From JAGQOZ01 sp041399205 (lineage in GTDB: Bacteria > Planctomycetota > Planctomycetia > Pirellulales > Pirellulaceae): a stretch of 64,000 nt of DNA. Made by a program: the position numbers and the translations under genes. Numbering within the stretch: the first letter of the stretch is position 1; each line of letters opens with the position of its first letter. Of the stretch, positions 31,346 through 43,372 are shown one piece after another. The stretch is taken from positions 62,001 through 126,000 of the forward strand of contig JAWKTK010000010.1 of assembly GCA_041399205.1 (NCBI GenBank). The letters are read 5' to 3'. Below the pieces are notes generated by a model. That model did not search any database. It saw only the letters and a list, made by a program, of their open reading frames with translations, and was not told where the DNA came from.

Positions 31346-33139
31346 CTAAAATTTTCGATTCCAGATGGCTCGCAGCTCGCCATCAAACTGAGCGTCAGCA
31401 CTTGTGGCCAGCGGAGCGGCATATCCAACGGTGAGTGTTGAATTGTTTCGCATGACAAAATTGCCCGCAATGACCGCATTCAAAATTTGAATATCGTCTT
31501 GCCGTTCTCCAATTTGTAAAGGCCCAGCAATGAACGGGTCTACGGACTCGAGCGAGCGGTTGTAGTGCAATTCAACCATGGGGACAAAACCGACTAATGT
31601 CGGTGCTTGCGGATTATGGTGCACCCAATATCCAGCTCCGATGTCCGCGTATAAAAAGGTAACGTCGCGCAAAGTTCCCAAGTTGGTTCGATTCACTCCG
31701 TCGGGACTGCCAATGACGTTGTTCCCGTTGGAATCAACGTCAACCTGAACAAACCCTTGTAGGAACACGCGTGGATTCGGAGCGATCAGCCAGCCAATAT
31801 ACGGCATGATGTGAACTGCTTGATTCTCAATTCGCAGCAATTCTTTTCCGTTCGACAAAGAAACGCTTGAGTCATTGGCCGTTGGTAAAGTCCACGAAAT
31901 GCCGGCCGAGATCGCTCGTCCACCGGATTGAAATAGCAATGCTTTCAGTGACATGAATACGTCACCAAATTCGACGTCTCGAACTTGCGCGGCAGTGTCG
32001 TCGGCAATGAAGTTGGTATCCAGCGTGCCTGCGAATGGTGTTCGAATTTCCAGCGACATCAAATTGCCGAAGAATGCCTTTTCCAGTCCAGGTGCGAATC
32101 GGTTCACCGTTACTCCACCGCGAGTCAGTGGTACGTTGTCAAACATGCTGTAATTGAAGAAAATGCGATGCTGTGGCAGCGGACTGGTGTTTTCCGCAAT
32201 CTTCATTCGCCCCACCACCGCCCCACCTCCGCCGGGTTGCACCGGTAGGTTTACCTTCAGTCGTTCTGTGTAGCTATAGTTGATATCCCATATAATGTCT
32301 TCGAATTGATTTGCTCGAGGATTTGACGCGGTGCCGCCATCGTAAGTAAAGCCAGGGCCAGGTGACGTGGGTGCGTCAGTGGGAGGTGACGGCGGCGCAA
32401 TGTCATAGGTGTCAATTCGTTCGTCAAAATTGGTGTCTCGGCCCGATCCGACGGAATAAAGATCGGTGTACGATTGCGAAGGTGGAACGTCAAAAATAAC
32501 GTCCGTGCTGAAATAGCTTGTCGCCGTTAAAGAAAATCGGACAGTGTTGGGTACGAAAACGCAAGTGGACGAACTTCCGCCGAAGAAGTCTCCCACCATG
32601 TTTTGAGGGCCCATCGCTGCTGCTATAGCGCCAGCACCTGCCGGCATGGCCGCCGCCATATCAAACGGTGAAGGGCCGTCACTGCTTTTGCCTGCTGTCA
32701 GATCCGCCGGGTTGGGCGTTTCCATCACGGGCGCTGATTCGAGCGTGGCTTGATTGGATGCAGAAGACGCTTCGGGTGCGAGTGCTGGAACCGGCGAGAA
32801 AGCATCTATCGGTTCGGTAGAAGTTGGTAACGGGGATGGTCGTCCTATCGAATTACCGTATGGCAAAACAGCATTGCTTTCGGGCGATTCGCAGCCACCG
32901 CGAACAATCGGAGCACAATCACACGAGACACCGCATAAGTCGCACGTGTATTTGTTGCAAATGTCACACACTCGGCAATAAGCAGCGTGAGAATGCAGAA
33001 ATTCGCTTGCCGGCGTACCCGCTTCGCACGCGGTACCATAGGCAACACACGCCAACGAACAGAGAAGTGAAATCCTCTTGCGGACGATGGTCACTGTGTG
33101 CTGGACCGCCGCGAATAAAGCCTTTTTGCTAGCAGTCAT
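31346..33139 (-). CDS. Exported outer-membrane beta-barrel-like protein (paralogue A)
   Basis: This 597-residue protein has an N-terminal export region (ISLLCSLACVAYGTACEA), a Cys-rich stretch (CRVCDICNKYTCDLCGVSCD), and a Pro/Ala/Ser-rich linker. The barrel-like C-terminal domain has alternating hydrophobic strands (RMKIAENTSPLPQHRIFFNY, ISAGISWTLPTAND, GFVQVDVDSNGNNVIG). It ends in Phe (AIWNRKF), the usual outer-membrane assembly signal. Two of these features recur in the next gene: VGDFFGG and the KIAENTSPLP/RIFFNY string. The family looks planctomycete-specific and has no known function. It converges on the caspase-vWA gene and diverges from its paralogue. Confidence 0.7.
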   Translation of the reverse strand: MTASKKALFAAVQHTVTIVRKRISLLCSLACVAYGTACEAGTPASEFLHSHAAYCRVCDICNKYTCDLCGVSCDCAPIVRGGCESPESNAVLPYGNSIGRPSPLPTSTEPIDAFSPVPALAPEASSASNQATLESAPVMETPNPADLTAGKSSDGPSPFDMAAAMPAGAGAIAAAMGPQNMVGDFFGGSSSTCVFVPNTVRFSLTATSYFSTDVIFDVPPSQSYTDLYSVGSGRDTNFDERIDTYDIAPPSPPTDAPTSPGPGFTYDGGTASNPRANQFEDIIWDINYSYTERLKVNLPVQPGGGGAVVGRMKIAENTSPLPQHRIFFNYSMFDNVPLTRGGVTVNRFAPGLEKAFFGNLMSLEIRTPFAGTLDTNFIADDTAAQVRDVEFGDVFMSLKALLFQSGGRAISAGISWTLPTANDSSVSLSNGKELLRIENQAVHIMPYIGWLIAPNPRVFLQGFVQVDVDSNGNNVIGSPDGVNRTNLGTLRDVTFLYADIGAGYWVHHNPQAPTLVGFVPMVELHYNRSLESVDPFIAGPLQIGERQDDIQILNAVIAGNFVMRNNSTLTVGYAAPLATSADAQFDGELRAIWNRKF

Positions 33140-33426
33140 CCGCTACTTTCGCCTTTCTGGGACTACGACGAAGATCATTCGCTCAAATGCCGTTTTTATC
33201 ATCGGAACGAATATAATCCCTACGATACGCGTAACTGCATCGCTTGTTAGAGTCCTTGCAGGTTACCGATCTTTCTTAGAGTCGCAAGGTTGCGTGACCG
33301 ATCTATTCGCCATGGACGGGTCTGTAGTTCGGGGACTCTGTGTGAAGATGCAAAAGGCTTTGAACAGGATTTGACGAAACAGAAAAGCGGTGACATGACG
33401 GATCGTGTGCCTACCCCGATTGTGAG

Positions 33427-34765
33427 ATGGAGCTCATGCGAAGATATTCATACCTGCTTTTCGTAATCTTGGTTTGCAGTGGCCGTTATTCGTTGGCGCA
33501 ATTGTATCCGTACGAATGTGGCTGTACCGACGTTGGCCAATTCGAATGTGACTGTCCAGGGTGCCAGGCATTCCTGCAAGGCATGCAGGATGGAATTGCG
33601 GAAGACGTCGGCGTCCCCTACTTAAATGGACAACCGCAGCCTGCTCCCAGCTCGGACGGTGTTTTGACTCCTGCGCCGGATTCGTCTTTGTCGACGGACA
33701 GCTTAGCAATGTCACCCAGCGACATTGTTGGCGATTTTTCCAACGACTTTAACCTATCTTCTAATCTTGCTGCAGGCTCCGGCGCAACATTAGCCTCAAA
33801 TGGCGTTCCGAGCATGATCGGTGACTTCTTTGGCGGTGGTTACAACTACACCGTTGATGGACCGTTTAATGGCGGCACGGTTACGTTGGCCGGTGGTGAT
33901 CGCCGCATGAAATTTTCCGAAAACAACAGTCCGTTTCCGCGAGATCGTATCTTTTTTAATTACAACCATTTTCACAACGCGTTGACGGACCCCAATGGAA
34001 ATAGTCGAGACTTGAATCGGTACACGTTTGGCGTGGAAAGTACTATCTTCAACGATTTCAATTCGGTTGAATTGCGAGTTCCTTTGCGGGAACTCTGGCC
34101 GCACGAGAAGTAGTGGGGCGCGATCTGGATTCAACCGAGTTCGGCAACATTGCTTTGGCATTCAAGCACATGTTTTATCACAATGAATGCACCGCGCTGG
34201 CGGGCGGAATGGCCGTGGTGCTACCTACCGGTAAAGATTCAAGCGTTATACGAGATGGTCAAACGCACATTGTTTTTAACAACGACGCGGTTCATATTCA
34301 GCCCTTTATCGGACTCTACCGCAAGCATAGCCAACGCGTTTTTTGGCAGTTGTTTTCACAACTTGACTTTGATGCGAATGGAAACCGAGTGGTTATTCCC
34401 AACGGGTCCATATTTCAAACGGTCGGATCGAATTTGAATCGCGCGACAACGCTTCAAGATCAGACGCTGTTGATGCTCGATTTTTCATTGGGCTATTGGC
34501 TGCATCAAGACCGCTGTGCTCGTTTGGTAACAGGTGTTGCGCCGATGATCGAATTGCACTATACAACCACGCTGGATGATCAGGAGACGATCCCTGGCGT
34601 ATTCGACCGATAAACCGCCGAGATATTTTGAATCTGACGGGCGGCTTGTTTTTCCAGTTAGGGAATCGGTCGTCGATCAAGATTGGAGCCGTTTCGCCAC
34701 TGCGGACTGGATTTGACAAGGTGTTTGATACCGAGTTGGGCATCCAGTTTGTCCGCGGCTTTTAG
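33427..34765 (+). CDS. Exported outer-membrane beta-barrel-like protein (paralogue B), two frameshifts
   Basis: A signal peptide (RRYSYLLFVILVCSGRYSLA) is followed by a Cys-rich segment (YECGCTDVGQFECDCPGCQ), a Pro/Ser linker, and MIGDFFGGGYNYTVDGPFNG. The barrel part begins RRMKFSENNSPFPRDRIFFN. It shares its layout and key strings with the divergently oriented paralogue at 31.3-33.1 kb. Frames change near 34095 and 34605. The restored C terminus (NLTGGLFFQLGNRSSIKIGA, FDTELGIQFVRGF) ends in Phe at TAG 34763-34765. ATG 33427 and ATG 33436 are both possible starts. Confidence 0.7.
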
Positions 34766-34796
34766 GCTTGCAACGGTTTCATAATTACCCGTGGAT

Positions 34797-37700
34797 TTAG
34801 GGTGACGCCTGCGAGCTAGTCAACGGGAAGTCCGTATACCGCAACAGTTCGGTCGGGCCCGCAGCGGGTTCTTGCTGATACGTATCCTGCTGCGAATCTT
34901 GTCGGACGGTGCGTTTTACGTATGAAATGACTTCGCTGAAACTTGTCACTCCATCGCTATTGCCGTCGCTGGCATCGGCGGCACCGTTAAGTGCTTCCAA
35001 TAAACGATTGGTAAAACGCCCTAGTTTTTTCTCGCGAAGTTCCACGGCTTCTTCGTTTCCTTGCGAAGCCGTCAGCGTGAATATCATGTCATCTTGTAAC
35101 ATTCGCAACGCCGATTTGAGTTCTCGCCGTTGATCTAGATTGATTGCGCCTGCGTGACAGGTGTCAAGGATCACCAACTTTCGGCACGGTATGTCTGCAA
35201 ACTGCGACAAGTCCGAAAAGGAAATGCAGTCGCCATATCGTTGACTCATGAGGTCTTCATAGCGAGCGTCCGCACCGACGTAAAGATAATCACCATTCGC
35301 AGGATCTCGCAGGCCATGTCCGGACAGAAAAATGACAAAACAGGTCATCTGGCGATACTTCTGTCTTAAGTTTTTGCAGCTGAGAGCGAATGACATTTTT
35401 CCAAGACTGTCTGTTGGCCTGTTCGTTAACCAAGGCAACCGAAGTTTCTTGTCGATATACCGGTGCACACAGTGATTCCAGCACTTTGGCAACTTGTGTT
35501 GCATTGTTTACGGCAAAATCAAGTCGTTGGATTTGCGAATCGCGATAACGATCAATTCCGACTGTCGACACAAATAATCGTGGCGACCGTCGATTTGGTA
35601 ACCGCTCTTGTTCGAACAACCGCTCTTGCACGTCGATAATTTTGGATTGAGTGGAAGCGACTACTTGAAACAGAATTCGTTTATCCGTCGGCAGGTTCGC
35701 GTCCCATTGGTACTTGTAAACAGTGCGTCCGTCCGACTCAGTAGATTCCAGTAGCGCGGCGTTCGTGGCGACCACTCCGTTGGCAAAGGCTTTGGGTGGC
35801 AACAACGTTTCACCTTGGGGAACACTGATGTCGGCCACGATTCGCAGCGCGTCGGCAGGATCGTTGTTGATCGGTAGAATGTGGATTGCCGGTTTTAGGC
35901 GGTATTGGTCCAGGATGGTTTGGTCTGTCCTGGCTGGAACGTCTTGTCCTGATTTGCGAAAAGCCGCGTCGAGACTGCCTGTGGTTAGAAGCTGTGACAT
36001 TACACGAGGTTTCTCGAGGGCTTCGCGAAATCGAGCCGCCAGGAAGGAATCCGGGGATTCGCTTCGCCCGCGATTGACTTGCCAACCGAATAAATCGTTT
36101 CCCTCCAGGGACGCATCGTAGTATCCGGCAGGCGACCAGAAAGCCCATTGGCGATTCTGGTCCACAAACAGTGTTGCTAATTGCTGCCACGCTGGAAACA
36201 ACAAAAAAGATCTCGCCGGCGCGTCACCTCGGACGTATTCAAACTCCAGCATTTCATTCCAGTCAGAATCCAGTAGTTTGGCCAGGGACTCGTTTGCCGG
36301 CACTGAATGCATCGCTTGATTTTCGTAGTAGCGAATCCTTACGACATCTCCTTGCCGGATTCCTTTGAAATACAATGGACCGTCTTCTCGAATTTGATCC
36401 ACAACCAGTTGATCATTCACCATCTGAAATGTCGCGCCCCAGCGATTGATGATCGGAGGCAATGTGTCAAGCTCGATCAAAGGCCATGCGCGAACCGTGC
36501 CGTCGTCGGCCGAAGAAATGAGGATGCGGCCGTCCAGCGATGCCGCGATCGAACGGACTTCCGCCGTGTGCCCGCGAAACTGGCGTATGACGGGACAGAC
36601 ACCTTGATCTTGTAGTCGAAACACCAAAATGTTGTTGGAACCATTCAGTCCCACCGCCACGGCAAAGGGTTGACGCTGGTCGCTACTCAACCAGCAGGCG
36701 GACGCTGGCACCACTTGGCCTTGCGATCGCACGTCGATGGGCAGTTTCGCCTTTCGCTGATCGTTGTGATAAGTCCAAAAACTTTGCTCGGCCTGTTGGT
36801 TGGATTCGGTCCGAATTTCCCAGCCCTGACTGAACGACTGGCCGCTAGACCATTCGTCCACAGTTAGCTCTTCGGCAGTGCGCAATTGCAGCTTTTCCGT
36901 ATCGAAGATGATCTTTTCCGGAACTTCCACACCGTGCTGATCAATTCGACTGAATGCGATCTGATATGGTTGTGTTTTTGAAATGCTCACGCGACCTGGG
37001 CGCAGCATCCCGGGATTTAGCGTTGATGCCGAATGGAGCGAGCTTCCGATACTCATAAGCTGGATAGAATTTCCTTGAGCGAATGCAACTTGCTGACCTT
37101 CGGGATGAATGTCGCAAGAGCGGACTTCTTGGTTGGTGACTTCTACACTTAATGCGCGTTCAGTTTGTCCACGTCGTAGAGTTCCAGCTGTGACTTTCCA
37201 TCAGCCGCCGGCAGTAGTTCCGACCACCAACTGACGACCATTCGGGCCGAACGCGGATGAAATCGCGGGGGGTAGATTGGGGCGAATTTTGCTGACGTTT
37301 TGGTTCGCAAGGTTCCATACGTACGACAGCTTGGCGGCGTCGGCCGTGAAAAGTTTGGAACGGTCTGGTGAAATTGCGATCGTGGTGACCATGGCGACGT
37401 GTCGAATATTGGGTCCCGCCATGTCCGTTGACGATCGGTTTGAAATCCGCGTACGAACGAGCTTCCAAATGGGATACTTGAGGCTATTGAGACGATCGAA
37501 TTCGGCATGGATCATTGTGTCAGCATCGATCATCGTAATCGGATTGTAACCTCGCCAGTTGCGCAGCAACGTCGACAATTCCGGCTGATTCGGAAACGTT
37601 GCTTCGTCTGTATTTCGCACCAAAGTCGCTCGCCACAGTCCGTCCGCTTGGCCTTGCCTCCAGGCGATGATTTTTCCTTGACCGTCCACCGAAACCAAAG

Positions 37701-38382
37701 TCGGATTGGACCGTTCCGGTGAAAACGCCATCGAGACAATTGTCTGACGGTGCCCGATTCTGTCGTCAAACAAAACGTTTTGTAGATCGCCAGTTGTCGC
37801 ATCAAACAGAAAGATGTCACCGTTGCTGGCCCAAGCGCCACTACCTGCGACCGCCACAACGTTACTTGCGGACGTGACGGCCAACGTATTGACGACACCT
37901 CGTTGGCCTCGCTGTATGGGCCAATACGCTGTCTTTTGAAGCTGCCAAGGTTGGTTGGCTGATTGCTGATGCCAAATCCATAATGCTTTGTCTTCGCCGC
38001 CCGCGCACAAACGTTTGCCATCGCCGGTAAAAGCAATGCTTCGAATGGGCGAGACAGGACCACCAGCGTGGATTCGTAACCACGGTTGCTGGTCCGGGCT
38101 GTTGTCCAGGCCTAAACCTTGGATTCTTGGATCAACCATCCGGTTCTGAAACGCGTCAGTCGCCTCAACTTGATCGGCGTCGCCTTGGACGCTCCCCGGC
38201 GGAGTAGGAAGTTGGTCTTCCCCAGGAAGTTGAACGACGGGCAATGTCAGGTCGCTGGGGCTTTCTATGAAATCTTCCGGTAAAACCGATTCATCCGGTA
38301 ATTCGTCGGCCAGCGTCAGTGCAGCAAGGTGGACAAACCAGAGGAACGACAAAATTACGTGTTTTTCGCAAATTCTTAGCAT
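34797..38382 (-). CDS. Exported WD40-caspase (peptidase C14-like) protein, two or more frameshifts
   Basis: The joined protein is about 1195 residues. A signal peptide (VILSFLWFVHLAALTLADEL) is followed by WD40/beta-propeller repeats (SPIRSIAFTGDGKRLCAGGE, GHTAEVRSIAASLDGRILIS). A PDZ-like stretch (VVDQIREDGPLYFKGIRQGD), a WAFWSPAGYYDASLEGNDLF segment and a C-terminal caspase domain come next. The caspase has FVSTVGIDRYRD, LSGHG near residue 1019 and LDTCHAG near residue 1074, so both His and Cys are present and it should be active. Frames change near 37200 and 35370. WD40-caspases occur in planctomycetes and cyanobacteria; their targets are mostly unknown. Confidence 0.8.
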
Positions 38383-38565
38383 CTGATATCATCCAACTTC
38401 GAAAAACAAGGTATCGCTAGAACTGTTGTCGTATGTTTTTAGCGAGTGTTGCGTCTTTGCAGAAATTTAAGTGACGATTTACAAAAGCTATCCAGTCTGA
38501 AATTTAGCTTAATTGTGGATTCGTTCCTTTAAGGAATAGATTGGATGATCGCGAGGATTCTGGAA

Positions 38566-40634
38566 ATGAGAGTACTTAGCAAGCCAAAGTTGGCCCTGAT
38601 TTGCTGTTTAGCGGTATCAGGTTTTGTGAAGGCCTCAGCAGGAACAACCAATCCAAGCCACTCTGACGCCGCTGCTGCTGGATTCCATCTTTAATCCTCA
38701 GCGAGCGACAGAACGCAAGTCAATGGGATTGTTGCAACGCAGTTTTTGATCTTGTGGAAGATGCACAGCCGAAACTGGAAATTGCCATTGTGGTTGATGG
38801 CACGGACAGTATGGCCGCAGCTCTGAACGGTGTTCGTAGTGCTTTTTCTCAAATGGCCGAAGATCTTGCGCGATACAAGGACCGCGTTTCGTTTCAACTG
38901 GTGGTCTATCGCGATGGCGGCGGCTTCGGGCGAAATCAGCTTTCCACTAAACATCAGTAACCACGATTTTACCTCAGACATTACGCTGGTGCAGAAGGGA
39001 TTAGCCAACGTTGCGCCGGAATCTGGAGCGCCGTTCTTTTCACGAATTGATCGATTTAGGTGTGCACGAGGCCATTACGAATTTGAATTGGTCCACGAAT
39101 CAAGACGTGACACGTTGGATCTTGATTTTTGGTGATGCTCCGCCGTTGAGCGAACAATGGGATGACGAAAAACGAAGTCTCATCGTCGGTATGCAACGCA
39201 ATTGTTGATCACGCGTGCACGAGAAAAGGCATCCGAATCAGCTGCGTGTTGTGTGAAAGTCACGCCGACGTGGAAGAAGCTTACACATTAGCCTTGACGG
39301 AAACTCGCCAATTCATGAGTCAACTTGCCAACGAAACGGACGGGCTCATGTTGGATCTTTCCTATGACAATATTCGAGACGCACTTGCCAAAGCGAGTCA
39401 AAAAGCCCAGACCGGAATATCAAAAGACACCTATTAACACGATCACCAAAGAAGACGTTCAAAGAGTCCGCGACGATGCAGAACGCAATAAGCTTGTGTT
39501 CGGCCCCAATCGTCAAACTCGGGCTAGCCATCTTGCCGTACGCGCCACTTCAGCAAATATCCTTCGACCCGGATCGTCCCGAAGTGCAATTTGCAACCGA
39601 ACTCCGCTACAAGCTCAGGCAATTGCCAGGAGTGTCGGTCAAGAGTCCTCGTCAAGTAGAACAGGTTTTAATTCCATTGCGTGACCAGGGCATTAAGAAC
39701 GAAGATCTGTTAAAGGCCGTGGCCGATCGATTGCGAGTAGACTACTTGATGTGGGGCAAGATGGAACAGGGGCAACAAACCACAACCATTACGCCCTTGG
39801 TGGTTGTATCGGGCACGGGGAAAATGGTGACGTTTCCCGGTGCACGAATGTCATCGGACCAAAGCACCGCCGGGCTGGTTGCGACCACCGTGTTGAAAAG
39901 CGTTGTCACGGCAGATGCAACGATGTTGGCCAAGCTGAATCAGCAAGAGGCAACGCTATTGCGACCCGTGTCTCATCAAACAGAATCGGCAATGCCATTA
40001 ATGCAGCGCCTTCGAGGCGTTAGAGCAATGCACGGCCGTGGTTGCCAATAGTCCCGAGTCGGTTGAATTGTTACGCAAAACCAAACGGCAACTGGATCGC
40101 TTTCTGGAAATGGAGGATGACAACGCGTTGGCATACTACCTGTTGGCCAATTACCACTACAATCAAGCTCTGGCCGACAATCTGCAAGGTCAAAAAGAAG
40201 TCGCGGCGGAAGCGATGAAGGAATTTGTGCGTGCCTTGCGAAAGGCATACGGCTTGCGCAATCGAGACGTTCATGACAATCTGGAAACAGAGATCGAAGG
40301 AATGTACGAACTGTTGGTGCGTAAGGACGTACCAGCAGCCATAAAGGTCTTTCAGTCACTTACCGAAGTTACCGAAGAAACCAACCTGCATTTTGCTAGA
40401 CGAGCACGTTGGATGCTGGCCGGCATCTATGCGGGTGATTGGGGAGTATCACAGGAGTTTACGGACCCCCAGCAGCTGCGAAATCACTTGATTCACATAC
40501 TGGGCTTCTTTGAATCAAGTCCCGAGGCCGATTTTATTCGGCAAAGTCTGCGTTGGGATGGCGAGGACGGAAGGACCCAATTTCGCTACTTGCCTCACAC
40601 AAATCAGCAAGTTGCCGACTTGATCGAAACTTAG
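38566..40634 (+). CDS. Exported vWA-domain protein with lipoprotein-like/TolB-N-like middle domain, several frameshifts
   Basis: About 690 codons are recovered. A signal peptide (KPKLALICCLAVSGFVKASA) is followed in another frame by QEQPIQATLTPLLLDSIFNP. The vWA domain then appears (LEIAIVVDGTDSMAAALNGV, MIDAS D-x-T-x-S, near residue 78; DVTRWILIFGDAPPLSEQWD). The middle (LAILPYAPLQQ, ATELRYKLRQLPGVSVKSPR, ADRLRVDYLMWGKME) resembles TolB-N/FlgO-like domains that hold surface lipoprotein assemblies. The C terminus is TPR-like (DNALAYYLLANYHYNQALA). Frames change near 38640, 38750, 38930, 39180, 39470 and 40010. It is divergent from the WD40-caspase across 183 bases, so co-regulation is plausible. 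Confidence 0.65.
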
Positions 40635-40656
40635 TCACAATCAACTCGTACCGGAA

Positions 40657-43197
40657 TTAGATCTCGTTTGAAATGTCTCGAGGAACGGGGCGAACTCGCA
40701 TTCGCAACACACCTGCTTCGCGACACGCTTGCTGAATCATTTTGCATTCCAACAGGTTCCAGAGTTGGACTTGGCCCGACGAATCCAATACCACAATCCA
40801 TTCACCATTCGCAGATAAGCGGACTTGTTTGACTTGTGTTGTCGGCCCAATCTGGAGCGGAGCATCTGGTCGCGAAACTTGATTTAAAAACACCGCGTTG
40901 GGACTGGCCGAAATAATCCAGTCATTGGAATTGTCAAAGAGCAAACTGAGTATGCTGCTGTCGTGTCCCGCAGGAATCGTAATCGGTGGGCGATCGCTAC
41001 CGGGACTGCAGATTTGCACGCTCGCGTCGTCATGAGCGCCTCCGGTTGCCACCAAGGTGTTGTCCGGTGAAATCGCGATCGCCTCGATGACGTCTCGATG
41101 ACGACAGGACAATTTTGTCGCCGTTGGACTTCCGATGGGAAAATACCAGGCGGAATTGGTTTTGCCTTGCATGTCATCTTCCCCTGCATAGGCGACAAAC
41201 GAAGAATCCGCTGCGATGGCCAAGACTTCCACCGATTCAAGCAAGGTTTGACTCGGCTGGTTGTCAAGCTGCAACGTGGTCGTCGAATCGACTTTCAACC
41301 AGCCCGTCGTTGTGCCAACCGCAAACCAATTTGCATCTGCGGAAAAGCTCAGGCAGCGAACCATACCATCTACGTTTCCCAACATCCGACCGGTACTGTT
41401 ACTGTCTTGAAGGTCCCAGATTTGGAGTATTTCCTGATCCGATTCCGTTGACTTGCTGCTGCTGATCAGCCAATGGTCGTCGCTGGTGATGGCGATTCTT
41501 GCTGGAGTGTCTCCTGCCACTTGGAGTTCAAGCGGCGTTCTTGAGGATAGCCTGTGCGACGAAACCACAATACGCCCCGACAAGCCTACTGACGCCACCA
41601 GGTCATTGCCCACGGCCAAGCTGTCGATAGCGTCGTGATTCGAATGTAATTCTCTGGCCATTGCGTCATGGGGTGAAGCGCTCCATTGCCAAAGGAAGAC
41701 CGTGCCCGCTTCGTCCCCAGCACTGAGATCCGCGAAATTTGCTTGACCAAGCGTTGTAAGCCTTTGGGAATTGGGGGGCTGCAGCAGAACGGGCGCCGGT
41801 GCACGAGCGAATTCGTCAGGGGCCAAGCGAACGGCTTCAGCATATTGGATCACCGCATTTTCCAAATCTCCGTTGGTTAGCAGGTCACGGGCACGTGAAA
41901 CAAGAAAAGCAGGTTTCCGTGTCAGCGCAATTTGCACTGGCCCATTGGTGAATTCGCTGATTTGCAATGTCTGACGCAATGGTTCGTATTGTTCGCTGTC
42001 GAATACTTCGACAAGGATTTCCGATTTCGTAACGTCTGAAACTTCTAGGTGTCCGTCCGGACGAACCTCGACTTCCTTTCCGTCAATACGAACCTGACTT
42101 GGCAAACCAGAAAACTCGATGACATACGTTGGAGGCGATTCAGGGGTTGGAGGTTGCGAACGATTGTTTAGGGCATAGAAAATTCCTGCGACGATTCCCG
42201 CCGTTGCCAGCACCGGCACGATCAAACGCAAGGGCGATGCCTTCTTCTGGCGTGCCACCGGCGCTAGAGCTTGTCGCAACGCGTCGACCATCTCTTGAGC
42301 AGTCGAGTATCGATTTTGAGGCAGGGGGGACGTCGCTTTGCGAAGAACGGCGGCTTCCGCAGGGCCGACCGACGAAAAGTCAAGTTTGCCGGATTGATGC
42401 GAAGCGAGCACTGTGGCAACAGACTCGTCTAAAAATGGGAGCTTTCCCGTTCGAAGTTGGTAATAGCTGACCGCCAGCGAATATTGATCAGACGCGGTAC
42501 TTGGCTTGCGATCCACGCATTCCGGCGACATATAGGCCATTGAACCGATCATGCCCGTGGCTGTGGCCGAAATTCCCGAGTTCAAGATCCTCGCCACGCC
42601 AAAATCGCAAATCATCACCGAACCACCTACCAATAGCATGTTCGCAGGTTTGATATCGCAATGTTGTACGGATGCCTTTTGGTCGCCCAGATGAACGGAC
42701 GAATTGAGATAGTCGATGCCCTTGGCTGCTTCGGTCATGTAACTCAATAATTCGTCAACCGGAACTCCTGGTTCGCCCTGATCCTGATAGTCGGAAAGAA
42801 CATCCTGCAGACTCTTGTCACCTAATAGATTGGCAACGATCAGCCAGCGAGGCGTTACTTTGTCCAAAGTTGAATCGGGTCGAATTGTTTCAGTGACTCC
42901 GCTACGTGACGTCGATAACGTGTCAAGCAGATCGTCGCTGATCACTTCTCCTGTTTCGTCAACCAACCAAAGCGAAGTAATGGGCATCAAATGCGGATGG
43001 ACCAAACGTTTAACGTGCTGGATTGCTTCAAATTCCTTCCAGCCTTGCTTTCCACCCAGATCCAAGATCTTCAATGCCGCCGATATTCCGCCAGGTGACG
43101 TCGATTTCCAGACCTGCCCAAATTGCCCTTGGCCCAAGAATTTTTCCAATCGATAGCCAGGAATCGGCTCGTCGCCAGGGACTAGCATACAATCCAT
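40657..43197 (-). CDS. Transmembrane Ser/Thr protein kinase with C-terminal WD40-like propeller
   Basis: This 846-residue protein has a complete Hanks-type kinase: G-loop FLGQGQFGQVW, ALKIL lysine, catalytic loop QHCDIKPANMLL (HCD in place of HRD), DFGVARIL, and a SMAYMSPECV activation segment. A single membrane helix (LRLIVPVLATAGIVAGIFYA) near residue 330 is followed by a PEGA-like region (YVIEFSGLPSQVRIDGKEVE) and propeller repeats (VIEAIAISPDNTLVATGGAH, VKQVRLSANGEWIVVLDSSG). The kinase is cytoplasmic and the propeller periplasmic or equivalent. ATG 43197 is chosen over the earlier in-frame start because kinase homology begins there. The gene is intact. Confidence 0.9.
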   Translation of the reverse strand: MDCMLVPGDEPIPGYRLEKFLGQGQFGQVWKSTSPGGISAALKILDLGGKQGWKEFEAIQHVKRLVHPHLMPITSLWLVDETGEVISDDLLDTLSTSRSGVTETIRPDSTLDKVTPRWLIVANLLGDKSLQDVLSDYQDQGEPGVPVDELLSYMTEAAKGIDYLNSSVHLGDQKASVQHCDIKPANMLLVGGSVMICDFGVARILNSGISATATGMIGSMAYMSPECVDRKPSTASDQYSLAVSYYQLRTGKLPFLDESVATVLASHQSGKLDFSSVGPAEAAVLRKATSPLPQNRYSTAQEMVDALRQALAPVARQKKASPLRLIVPVLATAGIVAGIFYALNNRSQPPTPESPPTYVIEFSGLPSQVRIDGKEVEVRPDGHLEVSDVTKSEILVEVFDSEQYEPLRQTLQISEFTNGPVQIALTRKPAFLVSRARDLLTNGDLENAVIQYAEAVRLAPDEFARAPAPVLLQPPNSQRLTTLGQANFADLSAGDEAGTVFLWQWSASPHDAMARELHSNHDAIDSLAVGNDLVASVGLSGRIVVSSHRLSSRTPLELQVAGDTPARIAITSDDHWLISSSKSTESDQEILQIWDLQDSNSTGRMLGNVDGMVRCLSFSADANWFAVGTTTGWLKVDSTTTLQLDNQPSQTLLESVEVLAIAADSSFVAYAGEDDMQGKTNSAWYFPIGSPTATKLSCRHRDVIEAIAISPDNTLVATGGAHDDASVQICSPGSDRPPITIPAGHDSSILSLLFDNSNDWIISASPNAVFLNQVSRPDAPLQIGPTTQVKQVRLSANGEWIVVLDSSGQVQLWNLLECKMIQQACREAGVLRMRVRPVPRDISNEI

Positions 43198-43372
43198 TCT
43201 CTCTGTGACTTGAGGTGTCGAATTACCGAAAACGGCATTTTCGCAAAACGTCCTGAAGTTAACAACCAAGCGAATTCGATCGACGGAATTGTTATATTCA
43301 CGGACGTCGATTATACAACGTGTTTCTAGTTTCGCTCGAATTCCATCAATCGTCTTGTCGGACCGACCAATG

